Part shown: in pieces, positions 1-12,400 of the stretch
Position numbering within the stretch: the first letter of the stretch is position 1
Layout of the letters: each line of letters begins with the position of its first letter
NCBI RefSeq assembly: GCF_016808095.1
Contig: NC_068970.1
Span: 15,172,501 to 15,236,500, forward strand
DNA length: 64,000 nucleotides
DNA from: Vigna angularis
Lineage: Eukaryota > Streptophyta > Magnoliopsida > Fabales > Fabaceae
Direction of reading: 5' to 3'
Notes under the pieces: model-generated
Told to the model about the DNA's origin: nothing
The model's database searches: none
Seen by the model: only the letters and a program-made list of their open reading frames with translations
Translations under genes and position numbers: made by a program

Positions 1-1729
1 TACTCTGCTTCAATATAATAAACGTAAATAAACTTATTTAACTTAACTGTCTTTTTTTTTTAAATAAGAGTTTAAGATATTATGATAAGATATACTTATA
101 TTACTTTTTCAACATTCTCCTTGTAGAGTTTCAAATAATAACCTCCACTGTGATGCATAATGTTTATCTCGATGGATAATTTTCATTTAAACATATAACT
201 ACTATCCGATGTTTTAAATAAACTTCCACATTGTCTTCCTTTTGTCAATATATAGTTTAGGTATCTAATCTTAATACTTTCACATCAATATGCTTATGAA
301 ATAATTGAGTCTCACCTTTTTTTTTTCTTTTTCAGATTTTTTTTTCTTTTAACTTTCTTGGTGTTTATTCCACTCATAATAATTATGGACCCAATTAATT
401 GAATTTTCTAAAAAAAATCAACTTGAATTATTCTAAACCAAAATAATTGGGTTGAAAGTGAAATTCTCACTTTTTAAAAATAAAATAATTTTATATTTGT
501 AAATAAGTTTCTATATCAATTTTAAAATAGATTTTAAATCCCAAATAATTTAAAATCATAGATAACAAATATATATTGAGATATTACACATCACATGATG
601 TGAAAATTACTTTCAAGTTTTAGTGGATTGCAATTTCTATTCAACATAATAATAAGTAATACTATAAATAAAAATATATATTTAGTATCTAATCTTTTTA
701 TATGAAACTAGCGTAAATATAGATGTTTTGTATCCACATTTTAAAAATATTCATATTATATTATAGGTTAATAATATATGTAAATTGATTAAGTTATAAG
801 AAAAAACAATAATAACGAAAGTAAGAAATAACTAAATATGAATTACAATAAAGAAATAAAAGAGAAGAAAAATATGATAGTTTTATAGAGAACATTTCAA
901 ATTAACAATTATTTCTAAAAAAATCAATTAATAATTATATTTTTTAAAAAATCGGTTAATAATTATATCATAAAAAGTAAAATGATAATAAAATTTGTTT
1001 ACACAACAAGAAAGAGATATCATTTTTATATGTAGAGATAGATACATGCATAGATGAATAAACATTAATTAAAATATAAAATATAGTTTGACACAATGTA
1101 TAATTTATTTTAATCATATATATTTTACATAATTCAATTTCATAGTTTTTAATAGTCTAAAGATAAAAGTGCATACCTAGAAGTGTATAGCATTAAGTAG
1201 TACGCTCAACTTAACTAACTATTATATAATATTTATTTGATTTACTACATTATATTTCACGTCCTTTTGTTTGTCAACTCTTAATAAATGCATACCATTT
1301 CTTATAAAAGGAAAACCTATGTTAGCCTTTCCAACTATAAATGTCTTTAATTTTAAAAAATATCTTAGATTTGAACAGATACACTAATTTTTAAGTTACG
1401 CTGACATTTGTTGCTGCTAGTAAATGACATGCAATTACATTCAAGACATATATAGAAACATTATACCTCTACCCTAAGCATATACTAAATATCACAAATT
1501 GGTTTATTTTTTAAAATTATGAATAATTGCACATTTTTTAAATATAGAGATTCCAACAATTTTTTAATTTCAAAAGTTTTGGTAAAAAAAGTTTGCGAAT
1601 TTTAAATCATTTTATATTAAATCCCACTTATAAATTGATATTATGTTGATTTATATCTATCAAAACTCATTTCTTTTAGAAAATATGAAATTAAATTTAA
1701 AATTTAATATAAATATTTAAATTTCAATT
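1..1729. other. A/T-rich intergenic DNA, no gene seen
   Basis: Very A/T-rich sequence with frequent stops in all frames. I see no splice-compatible coding segment, RNA gene or clear repeat boundary. It forms the left flank of the retroelement that starts at 1735. Confidence 0.6.
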
Positions 1730-1734
1730 ACAAA
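1730..1734. repeat. Target site duplication, left copy (ACAAA)
   Basis: ACAAA immediately precedes the TG that opens the left LTR. The same five bases follow the CA that closes the right LTR. The perfect match shows that both outer ends belong to one insertion event. Confidence 0.85.
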
Positions 1735-2698
1735 TGTGGCTGCAGGGAATGATTAGTGTAGAATAACAAACCAAACCAAACCAAGAAAGTTTTTAATATG
1801 AACGTGTCCCTTCTAATTTTTACTCAATTAAACTTACCAAGCAAATAAAAATAACAAATAAAGAGAGTAAGGTTGAGAGAAATTTGCACAGATAATTTTA
1901 TACTGGTTCGGAAACAATTTGTAAAAGTTTAGAAATCACATCTCTTGTTACCCTAAGAGATGAAAGTCACTTCTCTTATAACCCACAAGGGATATAACCC
2001 ACAAGGGATGAACACCTTCTTTGAATCTTCACAAAGGATGAACACCTCCTCCGAATGTTTCACGAAGGATGACAGACTTTTAACTCAGCAACAACAACAA
2101 CACTCAATCACACTTCCTGTGAAAGTTCTCGCTCTATGTCAACACACCAAGTTCTCAAAGCCACATCACAAGGGTTCAACAAACCCTATAACACTTATCA
2201 CCGCACAATACAGATAAAATTTTTCATAATACACTTATTTCGTATTTTGTATTTAGTATTTTATAATGAGAGTCCCAGTCTGATTTATAGAGATCTCACT
2301 CGAGGATACCTCTAAAAATCCGTTGTCAACTAATGAATACACATCGGTAAAAATAAACTTGCTTAAAAATTCTTATAATTGCTCGTTATAATCAATTATG
2401 ACTTATAATTGCTCGTTATAATCAATTATGACTGTCATAATTGATTATTGATAATCGATTATTATAAATTGATAATCAACTTGAGTATAAAATGAGGTTT
2501 TGTGATTCAAAATAAATTTTAACTCAACATAAGGCAAACAATAGATAGAATCAAATATAAACCACATCCTATACATAAATATACTAAACTATAAAAGCTT
2601 TAATATAAAAACAAGTCTTCTCAAAGATCTTTCTGCAATAAGAGCACTTGAGACTTGACTTTGAGACATCATCAAAATTTCTTAGCTTTATCCTAACA
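1735..2698 (-). repeat. 3' LTR of the gag-only copia element
   Basis: This is the low-coordinate LTR, which is 3' because the element reads on the minus strand. It aligns along most of its length with 5047-5962. It differs by a short deletion at its TG end and by loss of about 85 bp after a shared TGGTTCGG near 1905-1912. It also carries an extra A/T-rich block near 2370-2480 with a 30-bp tandem duplication (2373-2402 and 2403-2432), followed by inverted ATAATC/GATTAT motifs. Confidence 0.85.
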
Positions 2699-3187
2699 AT
2701 CTCATCTTTTTAATGATGATAAAAAATATTTTAATTTAAAGTTTTTTGTAACCTGAACTGATCTGTAACTCATACATAACATAAAGAAGAGGGATTAGTA
2801 GACAAAAGATAAATATAATTAAGCCCTTAAACATATTTCTCCCCTTAAATATAAGACATAATTCAAAACATAGAAAATACAAAAAATTTAGAAATCATAA
2901 TAAATAAATAAAAACAAGATAAAGAAATACTCCTCTTTATTGAGTAACTTAAACAGAATTAAATTGCATTCGATTCTTTAAGGAAGAAACAAAAGTAGTT
3001 AAAAAAAATTATCAAAATTTTCTTTTCAAGTTAAAAACTCCCCCTTAATTTGACAAACCACACTTTACCAAGTTTTGGTGCACACCCAAAGACTTCTTCC
3101 TTAATTTTGAAATAACCTGCAAAATAGAAAAAATAATAGTTTGGTACCCAAAAATACTTATTTGGGTCCTTTAAAGTTAGAGAAAGA
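2699..3187. other. Non-coding 3' internal part of the retroelement
   Basis: A/T-rich sequence between the end of gag and the 3' LTR. The complement of 3035-3048 holds a GGGGGAG purine tract of the kind placed before the 3' LTR in related legume elements. A weaker purine tract sits directly at the LTR (2700-2711). No pol-like frame is visible, so pol was probably lost by deletion between gag and this segment. Confidence 0.6.
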
Positions 3188-4947
3188 TTATTTTATAATT
3201 GGAATCCATGCATATATTCCATTTGGAACACCATAATGTTTTATTCTACATTTATTTGATGTATGACCATTTTTCATGCAATAAAAACAAGTAACATCAT
3301 TTGGGTTCGTATAATTTCTATTTTTATAATTATAATCATAATAATTTCGATTATAGTTTGGAACATGCTTGATTTTATTTTTATAATTATAATCATTATA
3401 ATTATATTTAGGAACATTTTCAATTTTATTACCATAATCATAATCATAATCATAGTAATTATAATTGTATTTAGGAACATTTTTATCAACCGTTTTAACA
3501 TTTGAATTATTTTTACTTTTAGCATGAGTTGTTTCTTGTAATTTATTCATATTTATGCAAGATATACATTCATCATTACTAAAAAAAAATCATTTTCTAA
3601 ATAGAAAATTTTATTTTTTAAATCTTTATTTTCTTCAAAAATATTTTCAAAGTTTAATTTTAAATTTTTATTTTCTTCAAAAATATTTTCAAAATTTAAT
3701 TTTAAATTTTTATTTTCTTCAAAAATATTTTCAAAATTTAATTTTAAATTTTTGAAATCCTTTTTCAATTTCTTATGAGCTTTATCTAACTTTTCAGATT
3801 CTACTATTAAAGCAGCATAAGTTTCATGCAATTCATCTTCACTATATTGACTATAATTATCAGAATCGCTAGATGTACTTACTTGATTTTCGACAATGTC
3901 GTCGTCTGCCATCAAACAAATGTTTGCTTCTTCATCAGATTCGCTCAGATCAGAAATTGTTTCATTGTCATCCTCACATGCAATGTAGGCCTTCTTTTTG
4001 AAGTTTTTCTTTTCTTTCTTTTCTTCACCCTTACTTTGATTTGGGCAGTCAGCTTTTAAATGCCCCCTTTCTCCGCAACCATAGAATCTATAGTTTGAGG
4101 AAGATCTTTGATTTTCTATCTTTCCGTATTTGAATCTTCCTTTGTCTTTTGATTTCATGAACCTGTTGAGCCTTTTTATCATGAGTCTCAAATTTTCTTC
4201 CTCATCTGAGTCTTCATTTTCTATTTTGTTCTTGCTCCTTCCTACCTCAGATTTTAAGGCTAGAGTCATTTTTTCCTTAGTTTTTGCTTCTTCTTCATCT
4301 AGTCTTCCAAGGTCAAGTTTATGCTCTCTCAATTTCCCAAATAATACCACCATAGTCATTGTGTTGAGATTTTGTGACTCAGAAATTGCAGTCACTTTTG
4401 GTTGCCACGACCTGTCTAAAGATTTCAATATTTTTATGTTAAGCTCATCATTTTCGAAAGACTTACCTAGTCCAATGAGATGCTTAACGATGTTGGTGAA
4501 GCGTTTCTGAACGTCTGAGATTGTTTCTCCTTGCTTCATCCTGAACATTTCGTATTCTTGGATTAAGGTATTCTTTCTCACTCTCTTTACGTCATCTGTA
4601 CCTTCGTGGGTCACTCTCAGCACTTCCCACATCTCTTGAGCGGTCTTACAAACAGAGATCCTGTAAAACTCGTCAACGGTTAAAGCAGATGAAATAATGT
4701 TTCGAGCTTTCACATCATTTTGAAACCTTTTCTTTTCTTCAGCAATCCACTGAACACGGGGCTTTGGTTCCTGCATATTGTCAGTAGGAATAAACGGACC
4801 AAATGCAATAACTTCCCAAATATCACAATCAATAGACTCAATAAATATTTACATTTTTACCTTCCAGAATGCATAATTTTCACCTGTGAATAAAGGTGGT
4901 CTATTGATAGAAGCACCCTCTGCAAAAGTTTGATATGATACTGCCAT
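3188..4947 (-). pseudogene. Broken copia-type gag (DUF4219/UBN2 and zinc knuckles)
   Basis: The frame opens at the ATG 4945-4947. Its first 32 codons include RPPLFTGENYAFWK, typical of the gag N-terminal domain in plant copia elements. A TAA at 4849-4851 interrupts it. The same frame then runs from 4776 to 3556 and matches a UBN2-type gag: a helical capsid-like part, a basic stretch and a zinc knuckle (4045-4086). That knuckle has Phe where the first Cys of CX2CX4HX4C should be. Next come acidic serine-rich sequence and a coiled coil of 14-residue repeats. The frame is lost at or near a run of nine A (plus strand 3581-3589). A second frame (3550-3188) continues with Tyr/Asn-rich repeats and an intact CX2CX4HX4C knuckle (3248-3289). 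Degenerate gag-protease linker remains may extend to about 3120; pol is absent. The breaks suggest no functional Gag is made from this copy. Confidence 0.85.
3628..3753 (-). repeat. 42-bp tandem repeat inside gag (14 residues x3)
   Basis: Three consecutive 42-bp units each encode a 14-residue KLNFENIFEENKNL-type unit, equal to two heptads, so the array would lengthen a coiled coil. The period is set by recurrences of ATTTTCTTC at 3628, 3670 and 3712 on the plus strand. Confidence 0.85.
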
Positions 4948-5060
4948 TTGAATAACTATCAAATCAAGCTCTGATGTTAATTGTCAGAGCGGCTTTGATA
5001 TGATACTGCCATTTGAATAACTATCAAATCAAGCTCTGATGCTAATTGTCAGAGCGGCTG
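4931..5060 (-). repeat. 65-bp tandem duplication across the LTR-PBS-gag junction
   Basis: 4931-4995 and 4996-5060 are near-identical direct repeats, with one clear difference (T/C at the base after CTGATG). Each unit contains the first gag codons, a primer-binding-site match (4968-4979 and 5033-5044) and the terminal 13-14 bases of the LTR (TGTCAGAGCGGCT). The element therefore carries a second partial LTR end and a second PBS inside its internal region. Confidence 0.9.
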
Positions 5061-5962
5061 CAGCGGAATGGTTAGCGTGAAATAACAAACCAAAAGGGTT
5101 TTTAATACGAACGTGTGCCTTTTAATTTCTACTCAATTAAACTTACCAAGCAAATAAAAATAACAAATAAAGAGAGTAAGGTTGAGAGAAATTTGCACAA
5201 AATGATTTTATCCTGGTTCGGATCTTACCAATCCTACATTCAGTCGCTTATCTCAAATCAAGATAAACAATTTCACTACTCACAAAACAATTACAAATTA
5301 CAATCACAAAGAAGCAATTTGTAAAAGTTTAGAAACCACCTCTCTTGTTACCCCAAGAGATGAAAGTCACTTCCCCTATAACCCACAAGGGATGAACACC
5401 TCCTCTGAATCTTCACAAAGGATGAACACCTCCTCCGAATGCTTCACAAAGGATGATAGGCTTTTAACTCAGCAACATCAACAACAATCAATCACACTCC
5501 CTGTGAAAGTTCTCACTCTATGCCAACACACCAAGTCTCAAAGCCACAACACAAGGGTTCAATAAACCCTATAACACTTATCACCGCATACTGCAGATAA
5601 GATTTTTCAAAATACACTTATTTCGTATTTTGTATTTCGTATTTTAGAACGAAAGTCCCAATCTGATTTATAGAGATCTCACTCAAGGATACCTCTAAAA
5701 ATCCGTTGTCAACTAATTAACGTGTGATAATCAATTATCCAATTATGGTAATTAATTATGCATTTAATGAATACACAACGGTAAACAACTATAAAATGAG
5801 GTTTTCTGATTCAAAATAAATTTTAACGCAACATAAGACAAACAATACATAGAATCAAATATAAACCACGTGAACTATAAGAACTTTAATATAAAAACAA
5901 GTTTTCATGAAGATCTTCCTGCAATAACAATAAAATTTCTGCTCTTTAGCTTTATGCTAACA
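5047..5962 (-). repeat. 5' LTR of the gag-only copia element
   Basis: This is the high-coordinate LTR. It starts TGTCAGAGCGG and ends GCTAACA on the plus strand, so the element's own 5' end reads TGTTAGC. It keeps the roughly 85-bp segment missing from the other LTR (about 5222-5310). The primer-binding site lies two bases inside it. Confidence 0.85.
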
Positions 5963-5967
5963 ACAAA
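5963..5967. repeat. Target site duplication, right copy (ACAAA)
   Basis: ACAAA directly follows the closing CA of the right LTR and matches 1730-1734. Confidence 0.85.
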
Positions 5968-8900
5968 GTGTTTTTAAGATAACTTAAATTTCTTTTCAAT
6001 CCAATTATTTAGATTTATATTAAACTTGAATTAAAATTTTAAAAATGCTATATTCATATTTACCTGTGATTTTATTAAGCTTCATCAGCACATATGAGAA
6101 GTATATTTTTATAATTATATAAATAAAATGATGTAATACTTATAAATTTGTCAACAATAATCTTTATTAAATAATTTATTTTATTTCATTTTTAACTTCA
6201 TTTTACTTGTATGAAATATTCAAACTTCATATCTTGTCCAACACTTTTCTTTAACTAAAAGTTTGAGTTTGATCTTGTATATAGGCATGATACTATTACT
6301 ATAACATAGTGTGTTTATACCACTTAATTATTGCAAAAACCTCGATATCTTATTTAACAGATGAATCAGTTTTATTTGGATTGAGGCATTCAAGATCATA
6401 GTTTTTATTACTTGGTCTTGCATATAAGAGTTGATTTTGATTGAAACATATTTTAATAATGTAAATAAACAAGCATTAAATGATGAGTTAATGTTGTACA
6501 AGAAGAGTTAATTTTTTTGTAATCAGAAAGTTAAGCTTAACAAATTTAATTAAATGCATTATTACAGTTCAGTGAGAGAGGTGGGTTGAAGTTTGGAGTT
6601 TACCAATAATTTGCATCACTAAACAACAACCAAAAACTATATATTGATTCATAATCTGAGGTTGAAAAAGAGTTTTCCCTATGATTGTGATTAATAGCTG
6701 AATGACAAGTGTGAGTCATTGCTGAGTCAGATGGTCCATCAATAATGCAACTGTCAACACACATTACCGTGGCTTTTCTATTTACCAAACATTTTGGTGA
6801 CTAGGCCATATGTGAAGGATCATCAATTAGCTCCTGATTAATCCACATTCACATTATTCTTTCATTTTCTCTTTCTTGTATTTTCTGCTTGTGGCTGACA
6901 TTCTTTTCCCCTCAAATAATGTTTCTCGTTATCATGGTCAACAATAATTTTCATTATTCACGAAGCCACCAAAGAAATTAAGCAGACAAAAGCAGAGGCA
7001 GATCTTAAGGTTTGGCTCTCCCTGCGTTACAATTAATGATGTAATTGATATGCCCTACCAACCAACCCAGTTATACTTTGACATAAATTTTGTTGCATGT
7101 TTCCACAATCCACGTGGAGCAAATGGGTGGTGTTGCAGCTTCCACATGCCTCTCGGGAATTACTATTTGGTATGATTACATTTATTCAATAATGTTTGAT
7201 GCCACCAATGAGTGAATTACTAATTAATTTTGATCATATGAACCTGTCCTAGGGCAAGCTAATCACGACAATTTCTAAGCACATAACATAACCTTTTGTT
7301 TGTGTTTCAGTATATATACAGATAATGTTCACTAAGGGACACTGGTGTCAATTAAATTAACAATGCATGGCCACCACACTGAACCAACATCAACATGGGA
7401 TGATTCAGAGTGCCAACTAATTAACATTTAATAGAAATCATGATTTTATTTTTTTAGAATTTACATCATCATGAGTGTTACATAGAATCACAGTTTTTGG
7501 ACTTGCTGCTCAATAAACTAGTCGATAATAATGAAACAAATTGTTGAAAGTTGCTGAAAATTCAAAATTTAAGAGCTGAATTAAAATTCAAAGCTTCACA
7601 AATCAATCATCTGTTATAAGTCTTCCTTTCAAAAAAGTAGTTGATACATCTAAAATAACATAAAAGGTTACTTATGCACGCGATGATTAAAGATTAAAAA
7701 TTTATTCTTGAAAAAATTAAAATAAATTTGAAAGAAAAAAGGGTAAGTATGATACTTTAATTATACATAAGTGAAAATAAAAATAATTAATATTAGATGT
7801 CAAATTTTATAATTTAGTATGTTCACAACATTTAAAAAAAATGGATGAATTTGATTAATATCGAACCGTTCAAGAAGATGACTGACTGCAAATTTTAAAT
7901 ATACAACACTACTATTTCAGCTTTATTTGAATGGATAAATAATAAATTATTCATAAATAAAATATAAATGTTTGTTTTTTATTTCATTAAAGAGTTACAT
8001 CTCATTAGAGACTCTATTTCTTTTTTATTTTCTTAATTTTATAAAATAATTAAAATATTGTTGCGTAGTAACATTACATATTTGAAAAGGTAACGAAGGG
8101 ATGATTAAATCTAATCAATCAAATTATTGATTTTGTATTTTATTCTTTTTATTTTTGATTTTTTTCTAAATAGAAGATGCTACTATTGTAAGATTCAATA
8201 GTTGAAAAAGAAACCCTGTTGCATAATCAAAAGAGAAATTTATTAATAGGCATGCTACCTTCGAGAAAGAAAAGTTTATATTAACACATATTCAATTGAA
8301 TGATTGTTTAAGAATATAGAAGTGTTGTTGAACTAATAAGTGTCTAAAGCATATTCAATTGAATGATCGTTAGAATATTTTTTTTTCTATTTAAAATTTA
8401 AAAGTTGTTTAATTTATTTTAATATATTTTAACATATCAAATCAAATTTTATATTATTATTATTATTATTTCACTTTTTTATTTTTTATTTTTTATTTTA
8501 ATTATTTTATTTTTATTTTTTAATATAACTATTATTATAATATAAATCATATTTTGATAATTATTAAAATATAAAATTATATTAAATAATATTTAAATTT
8601 TAAATTAAATTAAATTATTATTAAGGTGGTGTAGAGTGGCTTTGGTAAGAAAGAAAAGAAAATAAAAAGATATTTATTAAGGTGTCTTTAATAAGAAAGA
8701 GAAGGAAATAAAAATATTTTTATTAAAATTAAAAAATAAATCTTTTGAAAAGGTTGAAGGTGTAGATTGAGATGTCAGAAGATTAAAAATAAAATTTTTG
8801 GATGTGCAGGATGATATGTTGGAGGTGTAGGATAAAACACTCAACATTTTTATATGATTCAACAAAGGCAGCTTAAATGTGGCCCAATTTGCTGTGGCTC

Positions 8901-9250
8901 AAGCGTGGTTACTAAGCAACAGGTGTTTCTTCCTACACCCCATAATTTTCTTGATTACCTCCCGTTCACTTAAAAGTAAATTTTCAGAATGTTTTACATT
9001 GTGAGAAACTCATTTCTGAATGAATAAAATGTAGTCTAAGAAATTTTCGAAGTTCAAGAAGTCAGATCTTGGCACCCTTGGAGGGTGGGTTCTTGCACCT
9101 TACTTTATAGGAGTATCCGGTTTTATTTCAAGTTAAAACTGAATTGAAGTTCCGGAAATTTAAGTGAATGGTACACGAAAGATAAACAGTATAAAAATAT
9201 CTATCTTGAAATAAAACAAGTCATATGCAACTGCAACAAAACTGAAAAGA
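5968..9250. other. Intergenic DNA, no gene seen
   Basis: A/T-rich, with a slightly more balanced stretch at 6550-7420. I found no exon chain. Small direct repeats occur: an ATTCAATTGAATGAT motif near 8290 and again near 8350, and a duplicated TTATTAAGGTG...AATAAAAA block at about 8625-8740. ATT trinucleotide repeats lie near 8452-8470. Confidence 0.5.
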
Positions 9251-9416
9251 TAACCAGAAGTGCATTTAGGAATCGCGTGCTTTATATATTAAGGAAATTG
9301 TTTAAGGGTTCAAAGGTCAGAGGGAAAGAGAAAAACGGAATATCCCCTTCATCTGTTCGCTACTACGTTTATTCCATCAGGAAAAACACTCTTTCGACAA
9401 AAAGACAGACGTCAAA

Positions 9417-12400
9417 TCATACATTTGGTGGTGGCCAAATTTTCTCAAATAGATCTTCCACCCGCTTTGCTTGATCAGCATGGCCATCCAGTCCAGCAGC
9501 CAAAAGCTGCACAGCTGCAGGCCCCATGGCATTTACCATGCTATCATGGTCCCATTGAACAAGCTGAATATAAAAGAATGAAAAATTATTAGTAAAGCTG
9601 TCCGATTAATTAGCAAATATGACAAACTTCAGAACAAAAACGAGATTTTATTTAAACTATCCCGGCTGATGATTGAGGTGAGAAAGGAAACTGGAAATAA
9701 CGTTATTGTGGATGGCAGTACGCTCACATTTCGTATTACATTGGCACTGATAGAAATCAAACTTTCAAGCCAATAAAGTGACCGAAGTTAGGGTCGGTTG
9801 ATTTCGATTTTCCTGAGCCTCTTGATGGGAGACTTAACACCTTGTTGAAATAACAACATTAGAGAACAGACAACATGCAGTTTGAAGTTGCTCTTCGTGT
9901 AATTGGTTTTTTATTTTCCATTTGAGTAAAAGGAGCAATGGGCATGCCACCATGTTTTTGAAATTATGAGGTGGGCGGACATATATCGACGCCAACTTAA
10001 TTTTGCAGTTTCAACTAAATTTCTACTTTGTAAAGGTGAAAAGCAAATGAAATCAGAAGCTGAAACCATACCTCTTCCTCACGAAATTGGTACGTTGCAG
10101 CAGACTGAGGGGATAACCTCCTAACAAAAGAGTACTTCTCATCAGGAGAAGCAACAGACTCTTTGAGAGACTGCAATACCTTTAATGGAGCGATGATATA
10201 GTCAACCCTAGACAAGGAGGAAAAAGAAAATAAATTGATAGTATATCATACAAATAAAACTTCGATCAGGTATTAAATTGGATCTGACTGAAAGGAAGTC
10301 TTCGAATACCCCAGAAGACTAAATAGATCCTGTTTGTTGCGAACAGCGGCTGCCATCAACTTTGACTTATGTCGATATTTGTGAATATAATTGTAAGCTT
10401 TTGTCACCTGAAACAATAATAATGATTTCAAGCAAAGGTTTTGTTGGTGATCATCATAACTATTTTTAGTAAAGATTTGATTCTTGCAATAGCCAAGCTG
10501 TTTTCCACAAATCATATACCAGTATTACTGACTTAAACTGTGAAAAAATAAATTACCTCTATATCTACATTTTCACCAGGAGTTTTATAAGTTAATTTTT
10601 ATTTGATCAAAAGCTCTATAAGTTAGTATTCACAAAAATAAACAAATTTCAATTCTAAGAATAGAGCAATAGGCAATTAACAAAAGAGTATTATTGAAGA
10701 ACATACTAATGCCAACCCTGGATCCTCTCCTCTTAGCTGGGCAGATTCTATCTCTGCGTCACCAGAATGATTACGTGCCCAATCCTGAAAAATTACGAAG
10801 TTTAAAAAGAATACCCTAAAACTTAACCTGTTAAACACTCTTATGACACAAATAACGAAAGAAATTACCCTTATACGACCAACAAAAATTTGAATAACAG
10901 ATGCACCAGCTTGAGCTGCAGCAGCGACTTGAGCAAAACTGCCGAAATAGAACCATCCATAGAAGGATTAAAAAAAAATAAAAATAAAAAAATAAATCAA
11001 ACGGAATAACTCATAACACTAGATGCAAGGTTACACAAACTTAGATCTTTGAATTCTAATAACAAACTGGGAAATTTTTTCATATCAGTAGTCATTATCC
11101 AAACATGTAATTTTCATTAAAGGAAATAATTCCTTTTTCCTTTTGACGTAACAATACGCATACCATTTCAAAAAATTTCTAGTAAGAGAGCATGATTCCA
11201 TGCTTCATAGCATTAGCCATATGATATTCAAATTGGTGGTCCAGAGTCAAAAAAGTGTAACGATTGTACTTCTAACAAACAATGACTTCAATTGACCATG
11301 TTTTTAAGGATAGTTTTGCCACACTCACATAAAATGTTAAAAGATAACGGTCAAGAAAAAAAATCATAAACAGACTTGCTAATATTTTAAGCAACTTAAA
11401 TTTAACATCAAGAAATCGTAGTAATAAAGCTTCAGTATTATTTTTTCCAATACATAAAATATCTGTGTTCAGGGGAAAGATGGCTTTTATTTTTCTATTT
11501 ATGGGAATATGACCAGAACTTTGCATTAATTTATATATTCTATAAGTTCTGTTACACGGATAGTGTTTCATTTATTGTGAGATGATTGAGATGTCCACAT
11601 ACACCTAGATTCGAAGCTAATATGCGCAACATCAACCTACTGCATACTAGCAAATTTATCATTGCTACGGAATAAAGATATATAAGATAAGAGATTCTGC
11701 TGAATAAAAGAAACATCAGTTCATTCAAGCTCAGATGAAACCATTTTGAGATTAATAAAAACAACAGTGAAACTATGCCCTTGAGAATAGTGAGCATGCA
11801 TATCAGTTGAATAAAACTCGTTATGGATATAGCTTACCAAGATTGCTGAATTTTTTTCTCTTATAATAAAATATACTTTCGTAAGATTCATGAGGTTTAG
11901 AGATAACATTGCACTGTATTAAGAGCATTCAAAACAGAAAAATCGGTGTACTACACATAATAAAAAAGATCCAAGCCTTTTAAGCAGTATACTAATATGG
12001 CTTCGCACTTATACTGCCTCGAGTGCATTTTAAAAATATTTAACAAAACTACCTATAGACAAAGGTCAAATGTGTTTGTATGCCTTCAGATTCCAGCAAC
12101 CTTGCAGCCTCTATTCCCTAAATAAAAGTAAGCGCTTCAGTACATGAATCAAGCATCAGTATATCTGGATTCAGCTAGCACTACAATTCTATTTTTCAGA
12201 TTACTCACTTGCCAAGTTGAAGGAATTTTAAACAACAGACGTTCAGGAGGTACATTGCTATCATTGTACAACTTTAACAAGTCATGCACCTGTAAAATTT
12301 GATAACAGTAGCATTAGATTTCACCAACTCACAACACATATGTATTTTGTCATTGTACTGTACAGAGCGACAAGGACTCACAAAACGTGAAGCTTGTTTC

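Larger units (their letters stand above)
1735..5962 (-). mobile_element. Ty1/copia-derived, gag-only LTR retrotransposon (non-autonomous)
   Basis: Two related terminal repeats (1735-2698 and 5047-5962) start TG and end CA on the plus strand and enclose a 2.3-kb internal region. The five bases on each side are identical: ACAAA at 1730-1734 and 5963-5967. This is the 5-bp target duplication expected of LTR integration. The element reads on the minus strand, so the high-coordinate repeat is the 5' LTR. A primer-binding site resembling the initiator-Met tRNA complement lies just inside it (5033-5044, 10 of 12 bases match TGGTATCAGAGC). A purine tract abuts the 3' LTR (complement of 2700-2711). 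The internal DNA encodes only a copia-type gag. I see no protease, integrase, reverse transcriptase or RNase H, so mobility would need enzymes from another element. The layout recalls TR-GAG elements, and the LTR and gag style recalls the SIRE/Maximus branch; that lineage call is tentative. Confidence 0.88.

Noticed and set aside
3263..3505. Very hydrophobic plus-strand frame rich in Ile
   Set aside because: It is the antisense shadow of the Tyr/Asn-rich repeat in gag. The ATA/ATT runs are a by-product of TAT/AAT codons on the other strand.
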